The notes beneath the pieces were generated by a model. The model saw nothing but the letters and a program-made list of their open reading frames with translations. It was not told where the DNA came from and ran no database searches. Positions 1-9,901 of a stretch of DNA of 64,000 nucleotides are shown here, piece after piece. The DNA is taken from contig NC_067204.1 of assembly GCF_026262505.1 (NCBI RefSeq), positions 1,955,797 through 2,019,796 on the forward strand, in the 5' to 3' direction. Source of the DNA: Trichomonas vaginalis G3 (Eukaryota > Parabasalia > Trichomonadida > Trichomonadidae). Numbering within the stretch: position 1 is the stretch's first letter; every line of letters starts with the position of its first letter. Both the position numbers and the translations under genes were made by a program.

Positions 1-156
1 TATTGTTTGAATTTGAGGTATAATTTTAAGTAATATTATTTTATTAAGAGTTATTTAATATAAATATTTTGTTAAATTATTAATATAAGTAATAAAATTG
101 AGACTCCCTCCCTGTTTTTGATGTTTTGTCACTTTTTCCGTATTCTTATTGGTTTC
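1..156 (-). mobile_element. End fragment of element A (hairpin-array element), inverted
   Basis: This stretch is the reverse complement of the AT-rich left end of element A as found at 28206-28360. It shares the GGGAGG-rich block, the TTTTGTCACTTTTT subterminal motif and the terminal TTCTTATTG. It is more diverged from the array copies than they are from one another, so it is an independent, older copy. The terminus lies at about 154-157, where Polinton fibre-gene sequence begins. The hairpins, if present, would lie beyond the left edge of the window. Confidence 0.8.
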
Positions 157-320
157 AGGAATAGTGATGGTTAAAGACAACGTTAGTTTGCTATAAATTG
201 TTTCTGGGGTAACACTGCAGGGAGGAGGAAAACCATACATCATCGCGTTTCGGGATATACGCAAACAACGGGACAAAGTAAAGACTACAGCCACCTTACA
301 TGACAGTTTACGCATGGTAT
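157..320 (+). pseudogene. Polinton fibre-like gene, 3' end only
   Basis: The sequence matches the 3' end of the fibre-like gene at 55458-56745, ending with the coding for a VYAW-type terminal motif common in phage collar-fibre C termini. Element A's end abuts it at about 156, so this copy starts inside the gene. Fossil. Confidence 0.6.
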
Positions 321-1285
321 AAGAATTGCTTAGTCGTCATTTTCAACTTCTTTAGCATATTCGTCAGGAGTTGTCTTATATTTGTTAGGAACTGTCTTTG
401 AAAGTATACCACCTTTGAACTTTGACAAGTTTGAAACGAGGTCTGACAATAGTAGTTTTATCTTCTGCTTGCAGTCTGTACATTTTGCCATGTTTGCCTA
501 AAACTTCATAATATTCTCTTGTATACTTTTCTTCTATTTTTACGAACACGAATGTGAGTACCTATCGGGTTCCATTGTTGTCATAGTCAATAGTATTTTT
601 CATATGGGTCCGCGTTTAGGTATTTCTTATTTTTACTTTGTCACCTTTCTGAAGTTTGAAGCCGCGGCATTCTTTCTTGTTTGTCTCTTTTGACTAAATT
701 ATTAAATATATAGTCTTTCTCTAAGTCAGGGTTGTTTTCATTATCTTCGGGGGAGTGGTTTCCCAAACCTTTTTGTTTACGGTTATTGTAAATATTTAAA
801 ACTTGTCTCATCTTTGCCATGGAGAAGTGTCTATACTTGTCGTCATATGACATTTCATTTGCTTCACCACCTTGTGGTTGGTTTAAGTCTCTTAACATTT
901 TTATACAACCGTCAATGAACACAAGAGCAGAATGGTTTTGGTCGACAATGAAATATTGGTTTACATTTTTTGAACGCAGATAGTTTTTTTACATCATCTG
1001 ATTTGAAAGAACTTTCACAGTCAGATGTCAGTTTTGTTGGATGGTATTTGTCAACGAATATTGTCAAAGCAGTCAGATACTAAAAATTATTTGGACTGTA
1101 ATGGTATGGCTTCACAGTATCTTGTGTTTTTGACCGACAATATTAGCCAGTATGGTGGTCCATCTTCTCTATACCGCTGGAATGTTTTCCAAGATATCCA
1201 TAAACCAAGCATTTGGTGTTGAACTAAAGATTTTTATCATGAGTGCTTTCTTTGTGCGCTTTAGAAACATAGGGGTCCTTGTTTG
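321..1285 (-). pseudogene. Polinton retrovirus-like (DDE) integrase, broken
   Basis: Minus-strand segments encode the DDE integrase core (a stretch with HPTKLTSDCESSF-like sequence, then the FIVDQNHSALGVID-type region) followed by a basic SH3/chromo-like C-terminal domain (GTHLRVRKNRRKY, then KHGKMYRLQAEDKT). This is the family that integrates Polintons. Better preserved matching segments are at 56747-57740 and 62650-63570. It faces the fibre gene tail to tail. It has several breaks and is a fossil. Confidence 0.75.
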
Positions 1286-1289
1286 GATT

Positions 1290-1722
1290 CGTCATTTTTA
1301 ATCCTATAAGAAATGGTTTATTTGGCGCATTAGCAGGAGTTGCATCCAGATTTTTGCCGCAGTGGGAACAATAGCCAGAGGTGTATTTGGAGTTGGAAGG
1401 AAGATTTTGAGTACATTAGGTATACTTAAAGAGAAAGCACAACCTATTATAACAAACTGTACAGAAAGGTTGGGATGTAGCACGAGATGCAGCAAATCTT
1501 ATTCCAAATCCTGAACAAGAGGAAAAGTTCAAGGATGGATGGACAATGTAGGAAGACAAGCAGGAAACTATTATAACAAAGCAAATGACTACTATAACCA
1601 AGCAGGACACTATATGGACCAAGGTGAAAGATTCTTAACAGAGGATATAACCATGCACAACAATGGGTAAACAATAACCAACCTCAACCGCTCAAACGTG
1701 GGGAATGTAAAGTTTTTTACTG
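1290..1722 (+). pseudogene. Polinton small hydrophobic/glycine-rich virion-like protein, broken
   Basis: The plus strand encodes a short protein beginning with a glycine- and alanine-rich amphipathic stretch (FGALAGVASRFLP; GIGRKILSTLGIL), then an N/Y/Q-rich tail. It lies divergent from the integrase and recurs at 57735-58155 and 62190-62640. The character suggests a small capsid-associated or membrane-active protein (adenovirus pVI/pX-like position), but there is no family match I can assert. Several breaks. Confidence 0.4.
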
Positions 1723-1863
1723 AGATGAAATGAACAATACAGCATTGAGACAAATGGGTTCAAGATGGATTTGTCGGCTTCCAGCAGTTACACAACGTGT
1801 TTGTCAAGTTCTTCCTATACCTCAGGAAGTTTTAGACCGACTTAAAAACAAACAACACAGTTG
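1704..1863 (+). pseudogene. Short Polinton ORF with ACTGAGATGAA leader
   Basis: A ~45-codon ORF begins at the ATG directly after TTTTTTACTGAGATGAA. It encodes MGSRWICRLPAVTQ-like sequence rich in Q, R and P. A counterpart is at 58181-58310. I do not recognise the protein. Confidence 0.35.
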
Positions 1864-1880
1864 AAAAAAACCAACTAAAA

Positions 1881-2480
1881 TTTTTTACTGAGATGAAATG
1901 ACCGAAGAAGTTGAAACGGTAGATTTGACACACAAAACAAAAAGTTCAGAACCATTGTCAAAACCTGTCAAGAACTTACAGATGAAGAGAAAAATTCAAT
2001 AATAGAAAGTGCCAGGTCTGGAATACAAACCTAACTATAAAGTCACTTTTCATAGAAATGGAACGGCAAGTATATCTCAAAAAAGAAACAGACTCTCACA
2101 AATAAAATATTGAAGTCTGAAGGAGCTTTCGAGACAAACAATGGAAAAGTTTACTTCACTGACCAAAGTTCATTATAGAACATCTCATTGACTTAGAGTC
2201 GAAATATTCTAAACTTTACAACAAACACAAAAAGTTGAAAGGAAAAAAAAACAAATGGCATATGATATTTATGAAGATGTTGACAACAACTGTTCCTGCA
2301 GGTGAGGTAAAGTCAGAGGAACCGAAAGTGAACGAAAAAACCGATAGAAGAAGAGAACCAAAAAACTGAAGATAAACCAAAACCAAAGTTTAGTTTGGAA
2401 ACTAAACCAAGTCAACCTTCATTAGCTGGTATGGGTTGGCGTCAAAGACTTATGGCAGCAGGCGGTTATGTAAAGTAAAG
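1881..2480 (+). pseudogene. Polinton charged protein (MTEEVE...), broken
   Basis: Starts after a second copy of the TTTTTTACTGAGATGAA leader. The reading segments are rich in K, E, S and T, with an EKNS..IESARSG region and a P/K/E-rich tail ending in RQRLMAAGGYVK-like sequence. Copies lie at 58371-58975 and inverted at 61740-61985. No family recognised. Several breaks. Confidence 0.35.
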
Positions 2481-2483
2481 AAA

Positions 2484-2510
2484 AAAACATTTTTTTATTT
2501 TTTATAAAAA
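2484..2510 (+). promoter_or_regulatory. AT-rich Polinton promoter-like motif before polymerase gene
   Basis: An A-run, then CATTTTTTTATTTTTTATAAAA, directly abuts the ATG at 2510. It belongs to the family of motifs seen at 6520, 16620, 17880, 20520, 21225, 52950, 58990 and 60705, always next to a Polinton ORF start. Confidence 0.5.
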
Positions 2511-4680
2511 TGCCCCATATAGAATGGATAGAAAAGTCTGCTAGAATAAAAGCAGAGTTGCAAGAAGATATGGTTGGAGAGTTTCGAAAGATTTTAAATA
2601 TAGGAGGGAGAACCCATAAAAGTCTATGACAAACTGGCTGGTCTCGACTACGAAATGGATTTGGAAACAGCACGTGCAAATTATCCAAACAGACTAGAGA
2701 GGTTAGAAGAAGAACGTCTTATGGACATGCCTTTCGATGTTAGTGAACCTCAAGTTGAAGGACACGACGGCTTTGCCAGATTCTACATGGAAACATGACG
2801 ACAATTGCATCCTTTGAGAAGGAAAAAGGTAGTGGAAGAGGACATGCTCCCATGAAAAAGAACAAGATATGCATATGAGAAGTATCGTGAAGTTAGAAAG
2901 TCAAATTACATTCTGGTCGAACTTTACAGTAAACTTTGACGAAGGAAAGAACAAGAAGGCTTCATGGGTGTACTTGCTGCATAATTCAAGATGGAAATAA
3001 GAAAGGATACAATCTCAGATTGAGCCATAACAGATTTGGATGGTCACATTTACTATGCACATGGCAATGACAACAGCTGCAATGCTTCTTGACGCTTTCA
3101 AGACTACAAAGAGAGAACAAATGGTTGACTCCGACTCAGACATTTTGAATGCAATTGAAGGAATTGCAAGTGTCAAGTTTCGAATGGTACCAACCTAACC
3201 CTCAAGCAGTCAGACAACATGCTGGATACTTCCCCTTCAAAATAAGTCTGACATTGACTTGACAAGGTATGGAATTTTACAATTCAATTGAAACAATTGT
3301 CAACGAACCTTGCATTCTTACATGTCTCAGGAACTCTGGTCTTGTTACAGAAGAGAAGATAGAAAGTATCTTGAGTCATGTGTGAAGACAAGGTACATTC
3401 TCAGAGGTCAATTGGCAAAAATTGCACCGTGGCAAATGTCAATATCCGAGTCAGCATACCTACAGCTAAAGGTTCTTCACATGACGACTATGTTGTTGAG
3501 TTCAATTTACCATGGTTGAAGATTGGTAATTGTCCACAACCACTTCATGTTGAACGAAAGTCTTACAAAACCCATTGTTCGGAAAAGGCAAGTGCAACAT
3601 TGTCAGAGCTGTAAACATTCTTTTCGAGAAAGGTTTGTTGGAACCAAATTCCAGATGACAAGCTGACAGAAACTTTTGTAACCAAAAGACGAAACAAACT
3701 TTTTCACTGTTAGCAAGACCAAAAGTTGTTCCAGACAAAGTTCTAGTACAAAAGAAGTACACAATTCAACAAGGAGTTGGATTGTTCGATACCAACCTGA
3801 ACCAGAAGAACTTCCAATGAGGTTGCAAGAACTTCAAGATGCTATAAACAAACTTCCATTGAGACATCCAATTGACGTCAAATTGTATTGGAGAGCATCT
3901 GAGTTAGGTCAGAAAGTTTTATTAATGAAACAGGTTCTTCGACGATGTTTATGAGATAACAGGAGAAGTTTCTCAGAAGATAAGAGACTCACTTGAATTT
4001 CCACAAACTGGACCAATTGGTTGCGACAAGTTTCGACTCAAACGAAAAGATATACTATGTCGACCTTAACGCTGCATACATGAGGTTTGTCCAATATATT
4101 CCCGACTGAATTCCAACGAAGATGGTGAGTTCCCGGGAAGGAACTATACAGTTGGAAAAGTCATACAACAACTGTATGATATTAGGAAAGCTTCAAACCC
4201 AAACTTGCAATGACACTCAAATTGCTTATGAATTCGACATGGGGATATTTCCATTAAGAAAACCTCAAGAAGAAGAGTAAACATTATGAGAAGGTCGACA
4301 ACTTTGTTGAAAGGTTTTTCTCCTTTGTTTTTGAAGTACGATTCACTCAAGGTCAAAGTGGCTTAGTAACCACATTAAACCTATTGTCGAACATTGGTCT
4401 TACCCTCAGTTCGCAAAAGCAGTCCTTGACAACTACAACAAATTCTTCTCCGAAGTCAAATCGAAAGTTGTGGTTTACTATGGAAACTTGACGCACTCAT
4501 GACGAACGAAGAAGGTAAACAAACTCATTGAAATGGGTTTGTCGGTGAGAAGATGGGTCAATTCAAATTGGACAAAATTTTCACCGAAGTTCATGTCCTC
4601 TCCAAGCGTAAGTACTGGGGCATACTTGAAGACGGCACAGAAATAAAACATTGCATGAATATAAAAATTGCATGAAGTAA
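2510..4680 (+). pseudogene. Polinton protein-primed DNA polymerase B, broken
   Basis: Family-B polymerase signatures are visible in the C-terminal half: YYVDLNAAYMRF (motif A, the DxxSLYP position) near 4050 and LKLLMNSTWGY (motif B, KxxxNSxYG) near 4215. The N-terminal part starts MPHIEWIEKSARIK and is charged. Polinton pPolB usually exceeds 1000 residues; this span (~720 codons) is shorter and interrupted many times. It follows small virion-like genes and precedes an unrecognised conserved gene. Fossil. Confidence 0.75.
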
Positions 4681-4719
4681 AAACGTTTTTTTAAACCATA
4701 TATTTTTAACATATATTAA

Positions 4720-5580
4720 ATGCTTCAGGTTGAAAAAAACAAAGAACAAAAGTAGCAGATTACAAAACCGTTAGACTATATGCTTTAAATGCCGTAGGAC
4801 TATTTCAGATGAAGAAATTTCATCCCCGAGCATACAGGTTTGACTAATCCAAGTTCGTTGGCTTCAAAGTCCTTCAGATGCAAAGGCAATAGGATTTAAG
4901 AAGAGTTTTGTTTTCAAATAAGAACTAACCAGTTTTAATGTTCGCAGTATATTTTCATAGGGCAGTATAAAAGGTTCTGATGGTCCTAATAAGACAAAAT
5001 TTGACGAAATGAAAATCTTTACAATTCGTTTTCAGACGAAAAGTCTTGAGAAAACCTAATGACTTTCAACTCAATGAACAAATATTATTGGAATTTCAGA
5101 AAAATACGACTCTTTACTAAATGGAAACATACTATGAAACTAGAAAATAATGACAAGATTGACTCCACCGTTTCATTTCAAAAAGATTGAAATTAAACCT
5201 CCAAGAGATACAGAGTTTTTATTTTGGTAGTGACAAACGTCTTGGGCACAAAATTTCTTCGGTCTAAACCAGAACAACCATTACCACCAGATGGTCCATT
5301 TAAATTTTACTTCCTACCAAGCAGATTTGAAGTTTTATAGAAACGTGTTTGACCCTCAAAATGTTTATTGTGTCATGCAAGTTTCAGTTCAAAAGCAAAC
5401 AATAGTTTTCTAATGTATCGGTAAGGACTTTATGACTTGGCTTCTAAAATTCTACGAACCACCTAGTAAAGTTCTCTGACTTTCAAGTTTGGTTCACAAA
5501 CAAATGGTGTGCAACATATAAATACCATTGTACTATGACTTTTATCTCGAATTGTCTTTCAAATATATACTACGGAAAAG
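4720..5580 (+). pseudogene. Conserved Polinton gene X, broken, function unknown
   Basis: Starts near ATGCTTCAGG after an AT-rich leader. The homologous segment at 59150-59960 includes an 88-residue stretch with FFGHNFFGYITQN and VYRNVFDPSKVLCAHQVQ. Both copies follow the same upstream sequence TTGCATGAAGTA. I cannot assign a family. Many breaks. Confidence 0.4.
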
Positions 5581-5589
5581 TGCTCGAAA

Positions 5590-6480
5590 AAGTATTGAAA
5601 AATATATTTTTAGTGGAAGTGGGTGAGATCTCCACCTGTTTTTTCACCTCTTTTTTCACCCTCTTGAATTTTTCATAGAATTTCCTTAAGATAGAAAAAA
5701 AGTTGAGTTAAAATGAGATGTTACTTGAGGGGTCCCTCGGTCCTCGACCTCGGTCAACTAACATCTTTTTTGAAAATGGTGACACATGACATTTAGACAA
5801 CAGTCCAGGAAATAAACTTCTTCTTCGTACATGTTTTGTCATGACTTCTCTTTCGTAAATGTTTTGTCAAGACTTCATCGTAAATTTTTGTCATGACTTC
5901 ATCGTAAATGTTTTGTCACCCTTGAATTTGTATAAAGCAACCGTCGACATTCCGGCGGTTGTAATTCTTCACAAAATAGCTTGTTTGTCAGACTTCATCG
6001 TTATATGTTTTGTCAAACATGAACGTACATGTTTGTCAACCCGTTGAATTTTGTATAAAAAGCAACCGTGCCGACATTCCGGCGGTTGTATATTTCTTCA
6101 CAAAATGCTTGTTTTGTCAAAGACTTCTTCGTATAGTTTTGTCATGACTTCATCTACAGTTTTTGTCATGACTTCATCGTACATGTTTTGTCAAGACTTC
6201 ATCGTATATGTTTTTGTCAAACATGAACGGTAAATGTTTTGGTCAAGACTTCATCGTACATGTTTTGTCAAGAAACTTCATCGTACAATGTTGTCATGAC
6301 TTCATCGTAACATGTTTTGTCAAGACTTCATCGTAAATGTTTTGTCAAGACTTCATTCGTTATTTTCACCTGTTTGAATTTTGTATAAAAAGCAACCGCC
6401 GGAATTCCGCGTTGGTATATTTTCACAAATGCTTGGTTTGAAGGTCAGAGCGCACTTTTTGGCTCCACCGTATTTTCAAC
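5590..6480. repeat. Repeat-rich spacer: TTTTGTCAAGACTTCATCGT minisatellite and CACCT palindromes
   Basis: No gene is visible. The spacer holds a degenerate ~25-base tandem repeat (TTTTGTCA-AGACTTCATCGTAAATG) in about 15 copies, two to three copies of a block with GCAACCGCCGGAATTCCGC, and a GGTGAGATCTCCACC palindrome block at 5620-5665. Cleaner arrays of the same families lie at 51780-52830 and 60040-60600, so these are family-wide Polinton spacer repeats. Confidence 0.8.
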
Positions 6481-6519
6481 GCAAAAAACTCATGATTTTT
6501 GTTGCTGAAATAAAAAAAA

Positions 6520-6562
6520 AGTTAGTTTTTTAAAAAAATATTTTTTATTTTTATTGAAGAAC
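6520..6562 (+). promoter_or_regulatory. AT-rich Polinton promoter-like motif
   Basis: TTTTTTAAAAAAATATTTTTTATTTTTATT ends ~10 bases before an ATG at 6563. Same family as the motif at 2484. Confidence 0.45.
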
Positions 6563-7480
6563 ATGTTAGCAACAACAGCACCAAAACCTCGTTAGTCATG
6601 AACCCAACTTCTAATGTTAGTAGAGATGAAAAGCTTCATTCCTTCTTCATATACTTTCGAACAGAAATCCAGAAGATAAAGCAGAACTTCTCTCCAAGGA
6701 GATTTAGATTGCATCTGCGAAAGATGAAACAAAATGAACAGTATCTTATGAAATTCAGGACCTGGTGGAAACACTACCTAAACTTCCCTGAAATACAACA
6801 CAAGCTCACTATTCCTGAATTCGATGAATAGAAGTGAAACCAAACTGACTCAGTTGAAACCAAGAAGTTCATGACGTAAGGTTAACTATGAGTTTCTTGG
6901 ATTTTCATTGCAACCACAAAGTCTTTGCATATATAAATCTGAAGAATTTAAACCTACGACAACTTTGTTTCGTTAGTTGCAAAAAATGTGTATGGCAGAT
7001 AAGAGATAAAAGATAGAAGAGGTAAAGTATGGAACGGACAAAATAAAACCAGCAGCCTTTGAGTTAAAAGAAAACCATTTAGCTAGTTGTACTTGCAGGA
7101 CAAAATTTCAATGTACAATGCTTAAAATGAACCCACAATGTTCTAAATGTAAAGCAGCAATGAGGAAATATAAACTACTTCCGTCAAAGAGATAGAACGT
7201 ATGCGAAGAATCGACTATGACTGTACTTAAAGAAGAAGTAGAGAAAACCAGCAGAAGAATAAACGTGGACATGTTAGCATTTCTGAACTAAAACTATCCA
7301 ACTCGCCTGACGAATTTTTTCATCTGACGGTCAGAAGAAATATAAAGAAACATTCGGTCAATTGTTAAAACATTCGATGTTACTGACAGAAAAAATGAAG
7401 CTAACAAAACTGTTTTAAATTTCACGAATTCACAATGTTTACCAATGTAAAACGCTTGTGAAACTTTTATGGTAGACAAA
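6563..7480 (+). pseudogene. Conserved Polinton gene Y, broken, function unknown
   Basis: Plus-strand segments are lysine- and glutamate-rich, including a 77-residue stretch with FSPRRFRLHLRKMKQNEQY and WWKHYLNFPEI. It lies after the repeat spacer, as gene-like segments at 60730-61440 do in the right-hand Polinton. No motif recognised. Confidence 0.3.
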
Positions 7481-7985
7481 ATATATTTTTGTCTGATTTA
7501 CGCTGCGATTGACCGATGAAATCAATGACAAAACATATACGAATAAGTCATCCACCTGTGTTTTGTCAAAATGTCATGTTGTGCAGCCATTTTCAAGAAA
7601 GATGTTTGTTGTACGCGAGACCGAGGGACCTGGTGGACACCTAAAATTATTTTTGTCTGATTTACGCTCATTGTACGAGAATTGTTTTGACAAAACAATA
7701 CGAAGAAGTTTATTTCCGCTGTGTTGTTGTCATAATGTCATGTTGTCACTATTTTCAAAAAGATGTTAGTCATGACCGAGTGTACGCGTGTGCGTGACCT
7801 GGTGACACCCTAAAATTATATTTTGTTCTGAATTTACGTTAGTTTAGAATGAAATCATGAACAAAACCATGTACGAAGAAGTTTATTTTCGCTGTGTTGT
7901 TGTCAAAGAATTGTCATGTTGTCAACTAATTTATCAAAAAAAGATGTTAGTTGACCGAGTGACCGAGTGCCGAGGGCACCTAAAT
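7480..7985 (+). repeat. Three tandem copies of a ~165-base repeat
   Basis: Three head-to-tail copies start at about 7480, 7646 and 7812, each opening AAAAT-ATTTTTGTCTGATTTACG and closing with GACCGAG..CACCT. Copies are ~165-171 bases and have diverged by substitutions and small indels. No gene seen. Confidence 0.75.
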
Positions 7986-8016
7986 ATATTTTTTTTGCTG
8001 AAAAAATGACCAAAAA

Positions 8017-8090
8017 TCATGATATAACTGTATTTTTTTTTTTGACGAAGAGAACTTTGACACTTCGTAAAAAAAAAATTCCCTGAAATC
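8017..8090 (+). repeat. Inverted repeat, left copy (partner 21283-21349)
   Basis: A ~70-base segment containing GACGAAGAGAACTTTGACAC is the near-exact reverse complement of 21283-21349. The pair encloses the capsid/helicase/ATPase part of the Polinton DNA. It could be a terminal or subterminal inverted repeat of a 13-kb element, but similarity stops after ~70 bases, whereas Polinton termini are usually longer. Confidence 0.6.
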
Positions 8091-8344
8091 GTGAAAAAAT
8101 GACCAAATTTCATGAATTTCCTCATATGTTTGCTTACCCTCGAAAAACCGAGGATAGAGATTCCATTCGAAAATCGTGGAAAATTGGCACCCAGACTTTT
8201 CGAGGGTCGAGATTCAGTACGAAAATCGTAAAAAATTGCGACCCCGATTTTATCGGGTTCACCTAAAACTCATGAAAATCGTAAAAAATTGCAGTAGGGA
8301 AAAAAACTCTGGTCGGCCTAAAACTCATGAAAATCGTGAAAAAA
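8090..8344 (+). repeat. Degenerate tandem repeat (ACTCATGAAAATCGTGAAAAA)
   Basis: About four to five imperfect repeats of 45-55 bases with the core CATGAAAATCGT-AAAAATT. No gene visible. Confidence 0.6.
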
Positions 8345-8616
8345 TCCTTCGCTTTTAAGATCATTGAATTTGATTTTTATATAAAATAGGTATATATTAG
8401 AAAATAAATATGAGTTTATGTATATTATTTTCAGAAGATTTCATTCTATCATGCCATGAAAAAGTCCTCTCAAAACTAATCTTTCCTAATTATAATTAAA
8501 TCTAGAATATTGTATTATGCTTAGTATATTTCATTTTTTCTCATCAATTTAGAAATTTACAATATGTCAAAAAATTGAGAGCTATCATCTTTTGATGAAT
8601 TTCTGTTTTATTACAA
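8345..8616 (-). mobile_element. Truncated copy of element B (left end)
   Basis: Reverse complement of 26150-26420: the terminal inverted repeat (ending TTTGATGAATTTCTGTTTTATTACAA) plus the outer ~90 bases of element B's palindrome arm. Truncated inside the arm at 8345, where it meets Polinton spacer repeats. Confidence 0.8.
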
Positions 8617-9290
8617 TAAAGAAGCTATATTAGAGATGTCAATTATTTCCGCGATTAATTAAACATTGTTTAAATCCTGAAATGGGTTAAACTATCAATT
8701 AAAAAATGAACTGTGAATTATTTAAATGAATATGAAAGCCAAAATAAGCTAAATGAGGTTATAAATATTAATGATAAAGAATATTTAATTTTCATGGAAT
8801 CATAGGAGTCATAATCAAAGACCCTCATAAACGAGAAGAAGAAATTGAAAATAATGAAATGGAAATCATTGATGACATTAAAGAAGGAGGAATTCCTAAA
8901 TTTTGTAGAAAAACTTTAGAACTAAGTTAGGAGCATAGACGTAGAGTATTAAATCCTGAATATCTTAAACATCAATTTAAAAAGGAAGACTGTGAATTAT
9001 TAAAGCTAATGAATATGAAAATGCTAAATCAAAACTGAGATATAAAGTATATTGGAAGTGATGAAAGGTGTAAAGATAAAGATAAGAGTTTATTCAGTTT
9101 CATATAATAACTGGCACACGTTAGGGATAAGAAAACATTGAGGAGATTATGGTAAATAGTTCCGATTCTTCAAATTTAGTATTGTACGAGAGAATAAAAT
9201 AAATCAGAAATAATTATTTTCATGAATGATAAGATTCACTACCATAATGAAATAAAAAAATAAAAAAAAATTTAAAAAAATTAACTTCTT
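8617..9290 (+). pseudogene. Degraded host gene fragment with repeated motif
   Basis: An AT-rich stretch with short open segments that include KRE-EEIENNEMEIIDDIKEGG and a motif seen twice (LNPE.....QF/IK-ED/N-CEL..ANEYE). The duplication of the motif and E/K richness suggest a helical repeat or coiled-coil protein, now broken by stops in all frames. I do not recognise the family. It begins directly after the element B end. Confidence 0.3.
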
Positions 9291-9299
9291 ACGAAAAAA

Positions 9300-9404
9300 T
9301 TAAAACTTAGTTATGTTTATATTTTATTTTTTTATTTTGTATGAAATGAGCGTCAAAACTAACAACGTTAAAAAAATAGGATTCACAAACGAGGAAATTA
9401 AAGG

Positions 9405-9430
<26 letters not shown>
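9300..9430 (+). pseudogene. Start of a Polinton ORF cut by a poly-A junction
   Basis: An AT-rich promoter-like motif (TATTTTATTTTTTTATTTTG) precedes an ATG at ~9347 (MSVKTNNVKKIGFTNEEIKG). Open sequence then runs into a 23-A tract at 9412-9434. Fossil part. Confidence 0.3.

Positions 9431-9434
<4 letters not shown>
9412..9434 (+). repeat. Poly-A tract at a junction
   Basis: 23 A residues follow TATATT and precede a GC-rich module. The same arrangement, with 37 A, is at 51541-51577. Confidence 0.9.
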
Positions 9435-9436
<2 letters not shown>

Positions 9437-9550
9437 AGTGGGGCCTCCAGGCACTTCGTGTCCCTCTAGCCCTGAAGATGTTTTAGTATAAATGAAGTTT
9501 TTTTGGTATTGGGGGACTTCCCGGGCCGCGTTGCGCCCTCTAGCCATAAA
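9435..9550 (-). repeat. Pair of GC-rich fold-back modules
   Basis: Two related GC-rich modules (about 9437-9475 and 9508-9545) stand out in AT-rich DNA. Read on the minus strand each begins GGCTAGAGGG. The first folds around GGCAC-TTC-GTGTCC and is followed by the poly-T complement of the A tract. A third copy is at 51580-51616. In protein terms they read ARGRNAAREVP and GLEGHEVPGG on the minus strand. Function unknown. Confidence 0.55.
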
Positions 9551-9639
9551 AAATTTTTTGAGAGTCGTACGTCGTTGACTTTTTTGGTAGAGCACTCAAA
9601 ATAGTTGAACTTTGTCCCGACAAGTATAGGGCTATCGGT

Positions 9640-9885
9640 CGCTACAGGAAAAGTTTACGGCGTTCCAAGGAAGTATACTTGAGAGAGACTCTTTGAAAAC
9701 TCTTAGACGTTTACATAACCATCCATGCTTTTACTTTACATCCGAAAAAAGTGGTTTGGAAACCGTTATGAGATGTTTAGAGGACATACTATGACCATGA
9801 GTTTAGATATGACAAGATTAGAATATGAGAGAAGGGGTCTATAAACCCGGAGAAAGTGTCATATAAACATCTGTCAAAAACCGTT
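9640..9885 (+). pseudogene. 3' remnant of the DPPF methyltransferase-like Polinton gene
   Basis: Matches 53580-53770, the 3' part of the gene at 52973-53780, with the shared stretch GAGAGACTCTTTGAAAACTC and the TATAAACCGGA-AAAGTGTC block near the end. Only the tail is present here. Confidence 0.5.
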
Positions 9886-9901
9886 TTTTACTTCCACTAA
9901 A

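Larger units (their letters stand above)
157..8344. mobile_element. Decayed Polinton (Maverick) block 1: integrase, polymerase B and accessory parts
   Basis: A run of Polinton parts: the end of a fibre-like gene, integrase (minus), small virion-like genes, protein-primed polymerase B, two unrecognised conserved genes, and repeat-rich spacers. The same gene order recurs at 55458-61700 and, inverted, at 61736-64000. Coding frames are interrupted many times, on the order of dozens over the block; part of this may be assembly indel error. It is a fossil copy. Age is uncertain: the copies still align well at DNA level, so decay is probably not ancient. Confidence 0.85.

Noticed and set aside
9412-9434. 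Poly-A tracts as LINE/SINE tails
   Set aside because: No reverse-transcriptase or SINE body precedes them and no short target duplication could be found; left as junction features.
9410-9595. Minus-strand 61-codon ORF ending in poly-F
   Set aside because: It ends in the complement of the poly-A tract and spans two repeat modules; more likely a repeat than a gene.
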